Source: Enoplolaimus lenunculus
Lineage: Eukaryota; Nematoda; Enoplea; Enoplida; Thoracostomopsidae
Length of the DNA stretch: 64,000 nucleotides
Direction of reading: 5' to 3'
Assembly (NCBI GenBank): GCA_030248215.1
Contig: JASANG010000312.1
Location: 1-64,000, forward strand
In this document: positions 11,091 to 21,365 of the stretch, one piece after another
How the letters are laid out: every line of letters starts with the position of its first letter
Numbering within the stretch: position 1 is the first letter of the stretch
Notes under the pieces: generated by a model
Database searches by the model: none
What the model was told of the DNA's origin: nothing
The model's input: the letters and a program-made list of their open reading frames with translations, nothing else
Position numbers and translations under genes: made by a program

Positions 11091-11319
11091 AGGATATTTT
11101 ATAAATTTTGCCTTCGTATAATTTTTGGCGAAAAACTATTCGCATTTCAAACTCTACTGTTTCAAGTATTGATTCAATTTCTCGTGGTTCTGTAGAATGC
11201 GTTGTAGCAATTTCGGTACCCTTTATCAAAAACATAGCGACAGCATCAGTGTTTTGTTTAATCGGCTTAACCTAAAAAATACCTGCCTGCACAACCTTAC
11301 CTTAACGACGCGTGTTACG

Positions 11320-11525
11320 TCCCATGTAAAGATCACGGGCGGAACGTTTTTCTATGAGAGTACAACAGAGTAAGGTTAAGATTTAGACTAATATTTTGCT
11401 TGGCTTAGGCTTAGGCTTAGGAATATGCTCATTCTTACGCTTAGTGTTAGGCTTCGGCTTAGGCTTAGACTTAGACTTAGGAATATGCTTATAATACTGT
11501 TCCGCCCCTGTTCTTTACATTGGCC
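11320..11525 (+). mobile_element. TTAGGC-bearing TIR element (family 1), well preserved
   Basis: Starts CCCATGTAAAGATCACGGGC-GGAACG and ends GTTCCGCCCCTGTTCTTTAC-ATTGGCC. Interior: AAGATTTAGACTAATATTTTGC, then three blocks of GGCTTAGGCTTAGG separated by AATATGCTCATTCTTACG and AATATGCTTATAATACTG. This is the typical family architecture. Confidence 0.8.
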
Positions 11526-11616
11526 CGTATTACGGACCAGTTTGGACCATGCGTTAGGGTAAAGGTTAACACAGAAAAAGTGTAAGGATGATAGGGTTAC
11601 GTGTGACAAATTATGC

Positions 11617-11912
11617 AACTTCCACACAATAACATGCGTACACCAGGTGAGTTTTGAGGGAACAGTGTCATAGACACTGAAGCTTTTTTGGCTTCAGTAT
11701 CCTGGATACTGAATCATCTTGGCATCAGTATCTTGAACCCTGAAGCCAAAAAAGATTCAGTGTACTGGATACTGAAGCCATTTTGGCTTCAGTATCCGGG
11801 ACATTGAAGCCCAAAATTCTTCAGAGTACTGGATACTTGAAGCCAAAACCTTCAATGTCCATGATACTACTCCTTCAAATGTCACCTGGTGTACGCATGT
11901 TGTTGCTTTAGG
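11617..11912. mobile_element. Foldback TIR element with GTACACCAGGTGA ends
   Basis: Left end CAACTTCCACACAATAACAT-GCGTACACCAGGTGA is answered at the right by TCACCTGGTGTACGCATG-TTGTTGC. Inside are several alternating copies and complements of TTCAGTATCC and GGATACTGAAGCC. A shorter copy with the same ends sits at 44322-44461. Confidence 0.75.
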
Positions 11913-12059
11913 AAAAGTGTAAGGGCACGGGTACGTGTGAAATTTACCACACTAAATTTTAATATTGTGATCTGCGCATTACATGCATATTACGTTAAAT
12001 TATAACAATTTCAACGTTAACATTATAAAGCTTAAAACTCCATAGTTTCCGAATTTAAA

Positions 12060-12140
12060 CAAGGTGTAACCGGATATCCGTTTCCGGCAAAAATCAGACT
12101 CCGTTGTCCGTATTTTTGCTATCGGTTTTACATCCTGAAT
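12060..12140 (-). mobile_element. Fragment of the CCGGTTTCCGG / CAGGGTGCA element
   Basis: Contains TAACCGGATATCCGTTTCCGG and GTCCGTATTTTTGC, the vocabulary of the 45138-45527 element. It lies immediately upstream of the PQ-loop start codon, so it may contribute promoter or leader sequence. Confidence 0.4.
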
Positions 12141-12152
12141 TGAAGTTTAATA

Positions 12153-15100
12153 ATGACAACTGATAATTGTACTATTAATTCAAGTAGTATCTTAGCGACG
12201 CGTTGTGATTGCAATTTCCCAATTTACGTTTGCTATATAGCGAACGCTGGTGGTTTGTGCAGTACTGCGTTATGGTTTTTAGTTCTACTGCCCCAAGTTG
12301 CAAAATGCGCTTGGAATCGCACCGTAGAAGGCGTGTCGACCGGTTGGGCAGTTTTAAATTTCACTGCTGCGTTAAATAATTGCATTTTTGTGTTCAAAAT
12401 TAGCACAATGCCACTGTATTCGTACATATCTGCAGTGTACATGCCGGCTCTTGAAGCAGTATTGCTACTTGAATTTGTTGCGTTTACACGTCGTTCTGCG
12501 GCGAAATTAATTGTTGGTGCGTTGTGTTGCGCAATATGGCTGACGATTGTAGTATTGCAGTGTACACTGGACGTCTATCGCGAACTGGAATGGGTATCGA
12601 TTGTAATGTGGAGCATTGAAACGTTTCCACAGGTATTTTATATCCGGCTAACGCGGATTCAAGCATCATTTGACGGATCCTGAAATTTCTGCTACGATTA
12701 GCCGATCGGTATTTAATAGTGCAAAAAATACTCATAAGCGAGGCGAACGAGAAGCCAGACGCAATTTTAATACGAAACGAGTATACGCGGGGTAGCTTGT
12801 GTATGTGTAGAGTGTGTAATGTTAAAACACATACATATTCTCGCGAGTCAAGCACGCTAAAAATTACATCACGTGCCCGATATCATAATTTCCTCTGGTG
12901 ATATATGTGCACGAGTATGTATATGTCTTAACATTACACACTATGCACATGTCAGTCTAGGTAGGAACAGGGACATCAGGCCTTTCTACAAAGCAGCTGG
13001 AATAGCGGGCTTGAGCGGGAATTGAACTCTCAGCCTATGGATCCTTAAGCGAGCACTCTACCACTGCACCACGTAGCCCGCCTGTCCAACTACCATTTTC
13101 GTCGACTATATTTGTCGAGCGTATGCTGCCAGCTAGCATACATACAGTGCACTGCACTATATTGCATGTGCACATAACGGACAGGCATGTCTCACATGCT
13201 TGCACACATACGCAAGCTACACCGCGTATACTCACATTCACTCTTCTTTACGCGGTCGCACCGGATCGCGAATCTAAACTTCTCCTAAATCCATGGGCCT
13301 GCTATTTACAGAGCTAATCTCGGTGGGACCTCCATGTCTGAACTATACGGTCGCGGACGACCCCTTTTCTCGAAGTACTGCGAATATACATGGTTTTTCC
13401 CCTAAATTTCTCCGAAACATATGGCCACGCCGGGTATCGAATCTCGGACCTCTCGCTCGCGAGTCAAGCGCGCTACCCATTACACCACGTAATTATTTAG
13501 CAGTTGGTTTTATATCAAATTTTACTGGTTTTGGATTGACGTAAAAATGGATGGCGACGAGGTTGCAAACGGTTTCGTGGCCATTGGGAGCAGGGGGCTT
13601 GTCCCCATAAAACGTTTTGTGCACCCCTTAGAAAACTTTTAGGGTAAGCTTGTGTAAAACTTGTTATGTCTGTCATTTCCACCGCGTGTCGCTCATAGAA
13701 TCTGTTTGGCGTCCGTCTCAGCAGGTTGAGTTTAATGAGAACCAGTCTGGCAAAGCATCAAAATTAACTGTATACTTTTAAGAGATATATACATTCTGTA
13801 GTGACCCGAATAAGAGGGGGGGCTAATGTTTCTTTGGCCTCTCAAGAGGGTACTCCCCTGTTATTCGATTACGGACTGTTATTTATTTTTAACCCGCCCT
13901 CCGCCGACTTTTGTTAGTTGGATTTAACACCCATCTCTTATGACATTCTCTCTTTTGGCCAGGACTGACCTTCCGCAGCATTTTTGTTGATTGTCATGTC
14001 TGTTACTTATTTTCTGGATTTTATTTAATAAAATACATGTGGGTTATTATTTGGTCGTGGAGTCATTTATGCACTACACTTAGTAATAATTGACATTTAT
14101 GAACTCTAATTAGGGTTTACTGACTCTATCCGCGTACGGACTCTTATTAGGGGGTATGGATTTCTATTGATTGGGACTCAATAGAGGGACTCCCTCTTAT
14201 TACCGCCTCTTATTCGGGTCACTACACTATATTAGCAGTTTCTATACAGACGTAGCCTACATTTCCCTAATTCATAAAAACCAGTGTAACCAACAATTTT
14301 AAACTTTATAATCAATTGAAAAATTAATATTTTCAGGTATTTTTAAATATGCGACGCCAATCAACGCAAGGTCTGTCTAATTTAATGGTCGCCATTACAA
14401 CATTCGGCAAAACAACCGATTATTTTCCGTCGTACTTGTTAATTATGCCACTACAGTATGTGGTTATGGCATTTTTTTCAAGTTCAGTCTCAATATTTGT
14501 TACGATTCAGGTAAAATTATACTCTCCACAGCTCGAAACATTCATGATTGCATTCAGTCAAACGAGCCAATGTTACATTGAAAGCTGTAATAGTTGTATA
14601 ATAATTATATTCCTAAACCTGAGCCTAAACCTCAGTGTAAACATAAACGTGTAAGTAAACCTAGATTTAAAGCTAAGCCTATGCAAAAGAAAAATAGTCT
14701 AAAGCTTAAGCTTATTCTATTGCAGTTTCGCAGAAAAATGGTACGCTCCTCAAAATAGATGTCAGGGTTGAAAAATGAACTCTGTTGGAAAATTTAGGCT
14801 TTAGTTTAACCCTTTCTCACATGAATATTTCCTATTTCCCCTGAGACCTACTTTTATGCTAGCATTCGAACTCCGGTGAATGGAGTGGGAGGCGTATACC
14901 ATCACCACTCAGCTATAGGAGCTTCACGCTCGAGCTCGAGGGGGCTCTCACGTCTTGTGGTGATTTAGTACTATGTATACGTGTTGCAATTGTTAAACAC
15001 GGTGCGATGTACATTATTTAACGTATATATACTGCGATTAGTTGCCTATAGGCAACTCAATGTGAGAAGGGGTTAAGCCTTAAAACTAACACTAATGGTG

Positions 15101-16144
15101 TACAACGTTATTTTTGTGTCTGTTCTGTACCAGCAGCAACAGCCAATTGCACGAAGGATATTTTTAAAATTAACCAAATATACAAATGTTTCAAATTGAA
15201 AATTGTGAAAATTACAAAAATTTCAGTTGAAAGTTTTAAATTCATTGCCCGAGTCCAATTTTAGATGGGCTTAGGATGGTTTAGATGACGTACGTTGACG
15301 GACTGCACCGGACCGGTTCGTACTCGAATTGTCTGATTACGTGCGATACCTTATGATGACGGACGGAAACGCACGGCTAATTTAGACTTGTTTGCTTAAC
15401 TTGGACAAAACCTTCAATCCAGTTTTGTTTTACTGGGATTAGGAACGGATTCAAGCTTATTATTACTTTAAACGACTTAGACTCACAACTTCCGTAGAGT
15501 TGTGTTCAGATTGACGCCTTGATTCATGCTTCTAGCGTGTGTTTGATACTTGTTCTACACTGTAAATTTTAGTGAATTGATTTTAACTCAGAATGAATTG
15601 AATCACTCAGTCTGAGTTAGGACTATCAGAACTCAAAATTTTGAGTTGATTCAATTCATTATGAGTTAATTAATCAACTCACCCTGAGTCAACTCAACTC
15701 AAAGTGAGAACCAACTCAATTCGGAGCGAGTTAATGTTTACTGATATTAATTCAGAAATAACTAACTCGTCAGCTCAATTGATTAATCAACTCATTGAAA
15801 TTTACAGTGTACTCATGAACCATATATTTCAGGTATTATTCTATTGGGGTCAGCTGCCAAATACATCTGAAATCCAAGATTATGAAATTACGCCAACACT
15901 TGATGAAAAGTCTCAAACCACCGCAACGAATGTTTGGTGGTGGAAATGTGTTCGCATTGCGTTGATGATTGCACTAATTGCAGAACTTGCACTGTTTGCA
16001 GTTGCAATTATTTGGCGCACAGGTGGGAACTGGGCGTTCGCAGGTTGTCCTGCCGGGACGTATGGTATCATTATTGGAGCGTGGATCTATTACCGGTTTG
16101 CTCAGCAATATATGCTAAGGCTATTTGATAAATGGTACCAATAA
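12153..16144 (+). CDS. PQ-loop repeat membrane protein (SLC66-like), complete
   Basis: Seven-span PQ-loop transporters (SLC66/PQLC, SWEET-related) move amino acids, cystine or other small solutes, mostly across lysosomal membranes. Exons 12153-12632, 14337-14510 and 15833-16144 are joined in phase 0 with clean GT/AG sites and give 321 residues, normal for the family. The first PQ loop is P47-Q48 followed by GVSTGWAVLNF; the second is P159-Q160 followed in exon 2 by RRQSTQGLS, so the intron falls immediately after the PQ pair. About seven hydrophobic segments are visible. The N-terminus carries NCT and NSS sequons, consistent with a luminal end. The start is the first ATG in the open frame. 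Substrate cannot be told. Introns contain a SINE, a piggyBac-like element and other small elements. Confidence 0.85.
12830..12876 (-). repeat. tRNA-like fragment (short)
   Basis: ACGTGATGTAATTTTTAGCG and CTTGACTCGCGAG on the minus strand match the head of the tRNA-like block at 13408-13487; the B box is missing. Confidence 0.4.
12940..13085 (-). mobile_element. tRNA-derived SINE, copy 1
   Basis: On the minus strand, 13081-13005 reads like a tRNA: complementary ends GCGGGCT / AGCCCGC, an A box TGGTGCAGTGGTAGAG and a B box AGTTCAATTCC. It is followed by a tail with TTCCAGCTGCTTTG and CCTACCTAGACTGACA. The same head and tail order occurs at 51540-51960, which makes it a SINE family and not a lone tRNA pseudogene. 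D and T stems do not pair well, so I do not call a functional tRNA. Confidence 0.65.
13408..13487 (-). repeat. tRNA-like sequence (SINE head or tRNA pseudogene)
   Basis: Minus strand gives an A box TGGTGTAATGGGTAGCG, CTTGACTCGCGAG and a B box AGATTCGATACC. The presumed acceptor ends do not pair. A shorter relative is at 12830-12876. Confidence 0.5.
13797..14226. mobile_element. CTGTAGTGACCCGAA TIR element, copy 1
   Basis: Ends TGTAGTGACCCGAATAAGAG and CTTATTCGGGTCACTACA are perfect inverted repeats over about 18 bp. Interior has GATTACGGACTGTTATTTATTTTTAACCC (in parts), TTTATGCA-TACA and GTACGGACTCTTATTA, all shared with the copy at 60484-60931; diverged copies are at 23628 and 25250. No coding frame. 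Confidence 0.8.
14600..14745 (-). mobile_element. Truncated family 1 TTAGGC element
   Basis: TATTCCTAAACCTGAGCC, CCTAAACCTC, AGTCTAAAGCTTAAGC and CGCAGAAAAATGGTACGCTC are family 1 interior pieces; neither terminal repeat is complete. Confidence 0.55.
14806..15076 (-). mobile_element. TTAA-flanked piggyBac-like element with tRNA-like insert, copy A
   Basis: Flanked by TTAA at 14806-14809 and 15073-15076. TIRs are CCCTTTCTCACATGAATATT (left) and CAATGTGAGAAGGGG (right). On the minus strand the interior carries an A box TAGCTGAGTGGTGATGG and a B box GAGTTCGAATG, with GCCTCCCACTCC between. A GTTGCCTATAGGCAAC hairpin lies near the right end. TTAA target choice and CCCTTT ends suggest piggyBac; there is no transposase. 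Confidence 0.75.
15558..15809. mobile_element. CACTGTAAATTTCAGTGAG TIR element, copy 1
   Basis: Ends CACTGTAAATTTTAGTGA and TCATTGAAATTTACAGTG; the interior alternates CTCAGTCTGAGTTAGGACT, CAACTCAACTC and AGAGTGAG-type words and could fold extensively. Ends 23 bp before the third PQ-loop exon. Other copies: 16689, 38392 and 57178. Confidence 0.75.
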
Positions 16145-16319
16145 TATATTGAAACAACGACTGTTAGCAGGAGGTATACGGGAACATCCAAGTGGAAATC
16201 ATGAGAAACGTCCTTGATCCGTAAATTTTGTTTCGCACTTCTGATGCAATTTATTTCATTAAAATGTACCATTTTAAGCTCTGGTATACAAAATGATGAT
16301 GGTTAAATAAGCTTCATGC

Positions 16320-16625
16320 TAGTCATATGAGCACCGGGGTCTCTCCAACCTCTATCCGGTCCCGGACGTTATAGATGTCTGACGGCACATCCTAGACGCC
16401 CGTTATTCCCTAAGGGGCCGAGGACATGAGTGGCTCCCAATGAAACGGATCCAACCTGGGATTTTTTGCTTGTGACATTTGTATGTGCACCTATTTTTGG
16501 GTAAGGTGCTGTTTCCCACATTGGTACCTCTGCATTGTTGGCCTGTCTCGCAGCGGAAAGGGTCTGGTTACTTAAGTAGCGACCTTGAGAATCATAAGGG
16601 TCTATAGACCGAGTAGCCAAACTGG
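16320..16625. other. GC-richer block of unknown nature
   Basis: Unlike its AT-rich surroundings: GTCCCGGACGTTATAGATGT, CTAAGGGGCCGAGGACATGA and TCTCGCAGCGGAAAGGGTC. An 83-codon minus frame crosses it but has no recognised domain. It is not part of any repeat family I can define inside the window. Confidence 0.35.
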
Positions 16626-16688
16626 TTCGTTTAATTTCAGCTTAACCAACAGCGTCTTAAGCCGACGGCAACTGTACAAAAAATCGTT

Positions 16689-16934
16689 CACTGTCAATTC
16701 TAATTAGTTAATTAAACAACTCAACTAGCGAGTTTGTTATTGCTGAATTAATATAAGTAAACGTTAACTCAATCTGAGTTGAGTTGATTCTTTGCTCTGA
16801 GTTAAGTTGTTTTTTGGCTGAGTTGATTAATTAACTCGAAACGAGTTGAATTGAATCAGAACTATGAGTTCTGATAGTCCTAACTCGGATATAACTCATT
16901 CTGAGTTAAAATTAACTCACTGAAATTTACAGTG
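16689..16934. mobile_element. CACTGTAAATTTCAGTGAG TIR element, copy 2 (inverted)
   Basis: Opposite orientation to copy 1: begins CACTGTCAATTCTAATTAG and ends CACTGAAATTTACAGTG, with CTGATAGTCCTAACTC inside. Confidence 0.7.
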
Positions 16935-17093
16935 TTCTCGTGTCTGCGTTGCAAAGACATCAGAATAAAGTTCGATATCAACTTAACTCTTCGTTTAACT
17001 TTAAGCTTTGCAGCGTTAAACTCAGCACTTTTAGTTCTTGTAGAATGTGAACATACGCCTGAAAATATAACTTATTCTGAGTTTTACGTCGTA

Positions 17094-17302
17094 CACTGCA
17101 AAAAAATGGTGTGTCAAATTGACTCTCTCCGAAACAGTCTTTTCCGGACTACACAAACTGAGTCCACTTCGACTCCGCCACAGTCAAATTCGATTAACCC
17201 GAGTCGCTCAGAGAGTCATCGTTTAGTCGAATTTGACTTAGTTTGTGTTGTCCGGAAAAACCTACTTCGGAGAGAGTCAATTTGACTCACCAGTTTTGTA
17301 GT
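17094..17302. mobile_element. GAGTCAAATTGACTC foldback element, copy 2
   Basis: CACTGCAAAAAAATGGTGTG at the left, AGAGTCAATTTGACTCACC at the right; arms contain CTACACAAACTGAGTC and TTAGTTTGTGTTGTCCGG. Confidence 0.75.
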
Positions 17303-17492
17303 CTAATATTTATATGACATACAGCAAATCCACAAAAATATGCATGGACCCTTAAGCTAAAGTCGAGTTTTGATTTAATTCTGAATTTGTCTTAAATCTA
17401 CGCCACTGTTTTTGGAAACCTAGCGAATGCCTTTGTATTAATATCAGTCTGATGCTCTTTACTTGGGATTTTTTCGACGTTATATTTTTTGG

Positions 17493-17645
17493 GCCAATGT
17501 ACAGATCACGGCTGTAACACTAGGATCAGCATATTCCTAAGCCTAACGATACGCCTAAATCTAAGCCAAAAGAATTAGCGTAAAGTCTACCGTTAGTCCA
17601 CAGGAGTCTCACGGAAAAGCGGTCCATGCCTGGTCTACACGTGGG
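17493..17645 (-). mobile_element. TTAGGC-bearing TIR element (family 1), diverged
   Basis: GGGCCAATGTACAGATCACG and CTGGTCTACACGTGGGTC ends; inside CATATTCCTAAGCCTAACG. Fewer hexamers and more substitutions than the best copies. Confidence 0.55.
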
Positions 17646-17739
17646 TCGCGGTTGGGAACGGAGGGATGGCCCTTTTAAATTGTTTATTTAACTAAAACCT
17701 TTTTGTTTAACTTTTTGTTCCACACTCGCTTAACACAGG

Positions 17740-17900
17740 TCGCGTAACCAGACAGGAGACCGGAACGGCCTCTACTCTCTGGAGGAATTTTGGCTCCCAT
17801 GGGAAATTTTGTAACCTGGCTTGTAAGTTTATCAAAAAGCCTTGTATGCACCAAGAGAACATTTTTTAGCCTTCCATGGCAATTTGAGTAGGTTGCTGGC
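17740..17900 (-). mobile_element. CCCGTAGCCA repeat, diverged inverted copy
   Basis: GGGAAATTTTGTAACCTGGC-TTGTAAGT and CCTTGTATGC keep the family's middle part; ends are worn. Confidence 0.4.
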
Positions 17901-18242
17901 CTGACTAAAACGAAATACAAAGTTGCAAACTGCAATTATTCGTGTAATACGTATTTGTTGCATGTACATAAAATAACGTTTCGTGTATGTATACTTTGAG
18001 CGCACGAGAGATATGAAACCTTACGGCCAAAAAATAACAAAAGATACGGATTTGTTCTGACAAGCACAATTACATTAATATTTGTGCTTTGTTGAGAAAG
18101 CCAACAATTGGCCAAACCTCAATCCGTTGAAGTGGTAAAATAAACAATATTTTAACTTCAGCCTTAATAAATTAATGTTTTAAATTTTACTGAAATGAAC
18201 TAAAATTTTCATATTAAGAATATATTTCTAAATGAGATACTA

Positions 18243-18511
18243 TTAACCAATTCTCACATTGCGTTGCCTGTAGGCAACTCAGCGCAGTGTATATACGTTA
18301 AATAGTAATATCGCACCGTGTTTAACAATTGCATCACGTATACATAGTACTAAATCACCACAAGACGTGAGAGCCTCTCGCGCTCGAGCGTCAAGCTCCT
18401 ATAGCTGAGTGGTGATGGTATACGCCTCCCACTCCAGTCACTGAAGTTCGTATCCTAGCATAAAAGTAGGTCTCAGGGGAAATAGAAAATATTCATGTGA
18501 GAAAGGGTTAA
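18243..18511 (+). mobile_element. TTAA-flanked piggyBac-like element with tRNA-like insert, copy B
   Basis: TTAA at 18243-18246 and 18508-18511. Opposite orientation to copy A: GTTGCCTGTAGGCAAC hairpin near the left, tRNA-like boxes (TAGCTGAGTGGTGATGG, GAAGTTCGTATCC) on the plus strand at about 18400-18463, then GAATATTTTC-type right end CATGTGAGAAAGGG. Confidence 0.75.
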
Positions 18512-18881
18512 TCGAATTAAAATAAGTCAAATTGCAGCCAAATAGTTTTTCTCAAAGTTGTCTAAATCGCGAGATAGTCTTAAAATGTCTAAGAATACGT
18601 TTACTAGCAATTGCAAGTTCGCATATCTTTAGACTACATAGAACAAATCCTGAGTAATATTAATCATGTACACCTTAAGCTTCCTTTTTGCTATACAAAG
18701 AGCATTTATTTAGCAGAGCAACGCGAGGATTTAATAGGCGATTTACCCGATATTTGAAGTGAGTATATCCGTGGGCAATCAGTTTTCAAAGCGCAGGTAA
18801 AAAATTGTGTTTATGGACCTGGGTGCCAAACCACAGACCAGGTTCGACTATATTTGCCCTGTGCTACATTATTTTACTGGC

Positions 18882-19167
18882 TCATGTAAAGATCAGGGGC
18901 GGCACGCTTTTCTGTGGGACCGCCATAGAGTAAGCTTCGGGTATATATGTTTGGAGTCAGGTAAAAAAGAGACCTGCCCACACAGTCAATTCTTTGTTTG
19001 CTTTTAGTCATGCTTTATAAGCTTTAGACTAATATTTTTGCTTGGCTTAGGCTTAGGCTTTGGCTTAGGAATATATCGTTCTTACGCTTAGGCTTAGACT
19101 TAGGCTTAATAGGCTTAAGCTTAGGAATATGCTTAAAAAACTGTTCCGTCCCTGTTCCTTGTACTGG
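18882..19167 (+). mobile_element. TTAGGC-bearing TIR element (family 1)
   Basis: Starts GGCTCATGTAAAGATCAGGG-GCGG and ends TTCCGTCCCTGTTCCTTGTA; interior GGCTTAGGCTTAGG blocks with GGAATATATCG and AATATGCTTA spacers. A 100-bp segment in the left half (AGGTAAAAAAGAGACCTGCC) is not in other copies. Confidence 0.7.
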
Positions 19168-19215
19168 CTGTTTCGTTTATAGAATTATGGTTTATTTTAC
19201 ATTTGTGCGTATCAG

Positions 19216-19265
19216 GCTACATCCGGAGGTCTGCTTATGACGCTGGCAAAAAACCTCCATCTAAG
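19216..19265 (+). CDS. Possible small exon, uncertain
   Basis: AG-bounded 50-bp segment giving YIRRSAYDAGKKPPSK followed by a GTAGAA donor. If the donor is skipped the frame continues into a hydrophobic stretch (VEFLLVVSVILVVIFFVFYK). It could belong to the plus-strand gene whose clearer exons start at 25601; its end phase (0) fits that. No family recognised; may be chance. Confidence 0.25.
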
Positions 19266-19644
19266 GTAGAATTTTTGCTGGTGGTTTCGGTAATTCTAGT
19301 AGTGATATTTTTCGTATTTTATAAATTTTCTATTGTAATATATTTGGGTTATCGTTGTGGCAAAAGTTTGGACCCACCTGTAAAACTATCTGAAATTTCG
19401 CCTTTGGAAATTTTTAGCCCCCTTTGACACGGCTGGATACGGCACTGTATCACTGTGTATTTATTTTGCATAGGTACAACATGGCAGTTTAACACGCAAT
19501 TCGCATTACTGGTCACTCAGCAGTTCAGAGGCGTATGCAAACCGACCGAATAGGGATGATCTATCCCCTACAGAAATTGCGATATAAACAACAAAACTAC
19601 ACTTTTCATACATTAAAATCACTTTTTGAAGTGCAGAGATTAAA

Positions 19645-19797
19645 GCGTATTCCTAAACCTAAACCTAAGCCTAAGCGTTTCAAAAGTGTGTTCGTAAGCC
19701 TAAGCCTAAGCCTAAGCAAAAAATGTATTCTAAAATCTAAACGTACTCTTCTACAGACCCATCAGAAACCTGAACGCCCCTTAAAGTAACGTGGGCC
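19645..19797 (-). mobile_element. TTAGGC-bearing element (family 2), partial
   Basis: GCGTATTCCTAAACC, CCTAAGCGTTTCAAAAGTGT, CCTAAGCCTAAGC and the end CGCCCCTTAAAGTAACGTGG-GCC. The left terminal repeat is missing. Confidence 0.6.
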
Positions 19798-19867
19798 ATA
19801 TATTGTTTCAAATCTTGGTTACGCCTCTGCCCTCGCTTCGTTCAGTTGAGTTCAACTCAAGTTCGAA

Positions 19868-20494
19868 TTATCTTGATTCTGTTATTTCTTCGCACATTTG
19901 GTCTTCTGTATGTGGGCCGGACGTCTGTACAGAGAGACCTGTCAAACGATAATCTTCATAGGAGATGCCGATCTCACAGCTGTCCACGCCTGTAGCCGAA
20001 CCATGATTCAATAGGCTTTGATGTATCGCACAAGATCTCATCGCTTCGTCATAACTCGGAGGCAAATCACCGCAACCGCTATCGAGGTTCACAATCACCG
20101 GATGAGCATGAGTACAAACTTGCCGAAGAAGTTGATTTACTCTGCCATCTTGAAAGCCACTCCTGTAAGCTTCGAAATACTGCGGGCTTGTGCACCGCCT
20201 TGGTCCACGACGGCTCTTCCGCAGTTGCTGGGTAGAGTTGCTAGTTTGATTTGGAGTTGATGCAGAGAGCAAATTCGGCTCTCGAGGTGTTGCTGTGGTG
20301 TCCAGTTGTGATGCGCGAATGCTGAGTTGTTGGCTGACAGCTTGGAATTCATTGTCCAATGAATCACCAGAACGATGACGTGATCGATGACGAAAGTTGC
20401 GTTTCGTTGCGAGGCATTTGCATAACAGGCAACTTGCGACGATAAACAAAACGCCGATTACAATTGCAATCGCACCGATTGTGAGCGTTGACAG
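19868..20494 (-). CDS. Single-pass membrane protein with PPxY tail, last exon
   Basis: Exon opens after a TTTTCAG acceptor with LSTLTIGAIAIVIGVLFIVA, a clear transmembrane helix, followed by a Cys/Lys stop-transfer segment (CLLCKCLATKR) and a roughly 180-residue cytoplasmic tail to TAA at 19868. The tail is Ser/Arg/Gln rich and has one PPxY motif, LPPSYDEA, the kind bound by WW domains of NEDD4-type ubiquitin ligases; the form resembles Commissureless, Ndfip or PRRG tails, proteins that steer partners into endosomes. The N-terminal ectodomain exons should be at higher coordinates on this strand but I could not find them between 20500 and 28500. Family assignment is open. Confidence 0.6.
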   Translation of the reverse strand: MSTLTIGAIAIVIGVLFIVASCLLCKCLATKRNFRHRSRHRSGDSLDNEFQAVSQQLSIRASQLDTTATPREPNLLSASTPNQTSNSTQQLRKSRRGPRRCTSPQYFEAYRSGFQDGRVNQLLRQVCTHAHPVIVNLDSGCGDLPPSYDEAMRSCAIHQSLLNHGSATGVDSCEIGISYEDYRLTGLSVQTSGPHTEDQMCEEITESR

Positions 20495-20572
20495 CTGAAA
20501 ACAATCCAGGAGTCGTGTTTTCTAGTAATAGCAAGAGGCGATAATGACTCTCGACAAGAGTGTGCAACTCCC

Positions 20573-21003
20573 CAGCTAATCGACATGACGGTTCCGTGGC
20601 TTTCGGACCGTGTGAAGCTTCGTGCTTGTAACTTAGAGCATAAGTAGAAGGAAAATGGCGGTTTTACCCCCGCCGCCCTACCGGCGGGGATGCCGAAGTA
20701 ATCAGTTATAAAGTAATTTAATCACATGGGATGTTATGAAAATTGCTGGTTTTGTCCCCCCTCACGAGGGGTTTTGTGAGGCTTCATAAAAAATGATGGG
20801 TTTACCCCCCGTGTGGTTGGGACAAAACCCGGCAATTTTTATAAAACCCCATGTGATTAATTACTTTGTAATTAATTACCCCGACAACCCCCCACCGGTG
20901 AGGCGAGGTAAAACCAGCATTTACCATCTACTCACACTCTAAGTTACAAGCATGAAACATTACACGGTTTGAAAGCCACGGAACCCCCATGTCGATTAGC
21001 TGA
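20573..21003. mobile_element. Long foldback element, about 200-bp arms
   Basis: AGCTAATCGACATGACGGTT ... at the left is mirrored by ... CCCCCATGTCGATTAGCTGA at the right. Within the arms GGAACCGT-type, TAAGTTACAAGC, GGTTTTACC, CACCGGCGGG/CCCACCGGTG and CACATGGG-TTTAT segments pair across a small loop near 20790. It lies in the intron just upstream of the PPxY exon. Confidence 0.7.
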
Positions 21004-21189
21004 GAACTGGGCGCTTGCTGCCGTTAAGATGCGCAAACATGCTGCATATGGGCAGTGTACAGATTGCAACCCCCTATGCCATTATAAAGGATTTATAGGG
21101 GAAATAGTTTTACACCCCCTCTGTAAGTCACGATGGAAGGGATACAATGAATATCGAGCCGCGTGATGCTTCATGGTTTACTTTTTATT

Positions 21190-21365
21190 TCAGTGAACCC
21201 ATTGTCTCATAGAGTAGACTGTGAGCAAGTACAAAATCTTTACCAGACGTGCAAGCCACCTCGAGTTCGAGTGTCAAGCTCCTATAGTTGAAATCTGGCA
21301 GTAAACGCCTCTTACTGGTGAGACTACTGCGATTTGAATTCTTGCTTGAATTTAGTTGCTAATCC
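21190..21365 (+). mobile_element. Degenerate copy of the tRNA-bearing TTAA element
   Basis: CTCGAGTTCGAGTGTCAAGC-TCCTATAG, TAAACGCCTC and CTGCGATTTGAATTC preserve the order of the tRNA-like region of copies A-D; ends not found. Confidence 0.45.

Noticed and set aside
13005-13081. Functional tRNA gene
   Set aside because: Ends pair and both boxes exist, but D and T stems do not, and the tail shared with 51915-51960 marks a SINE.
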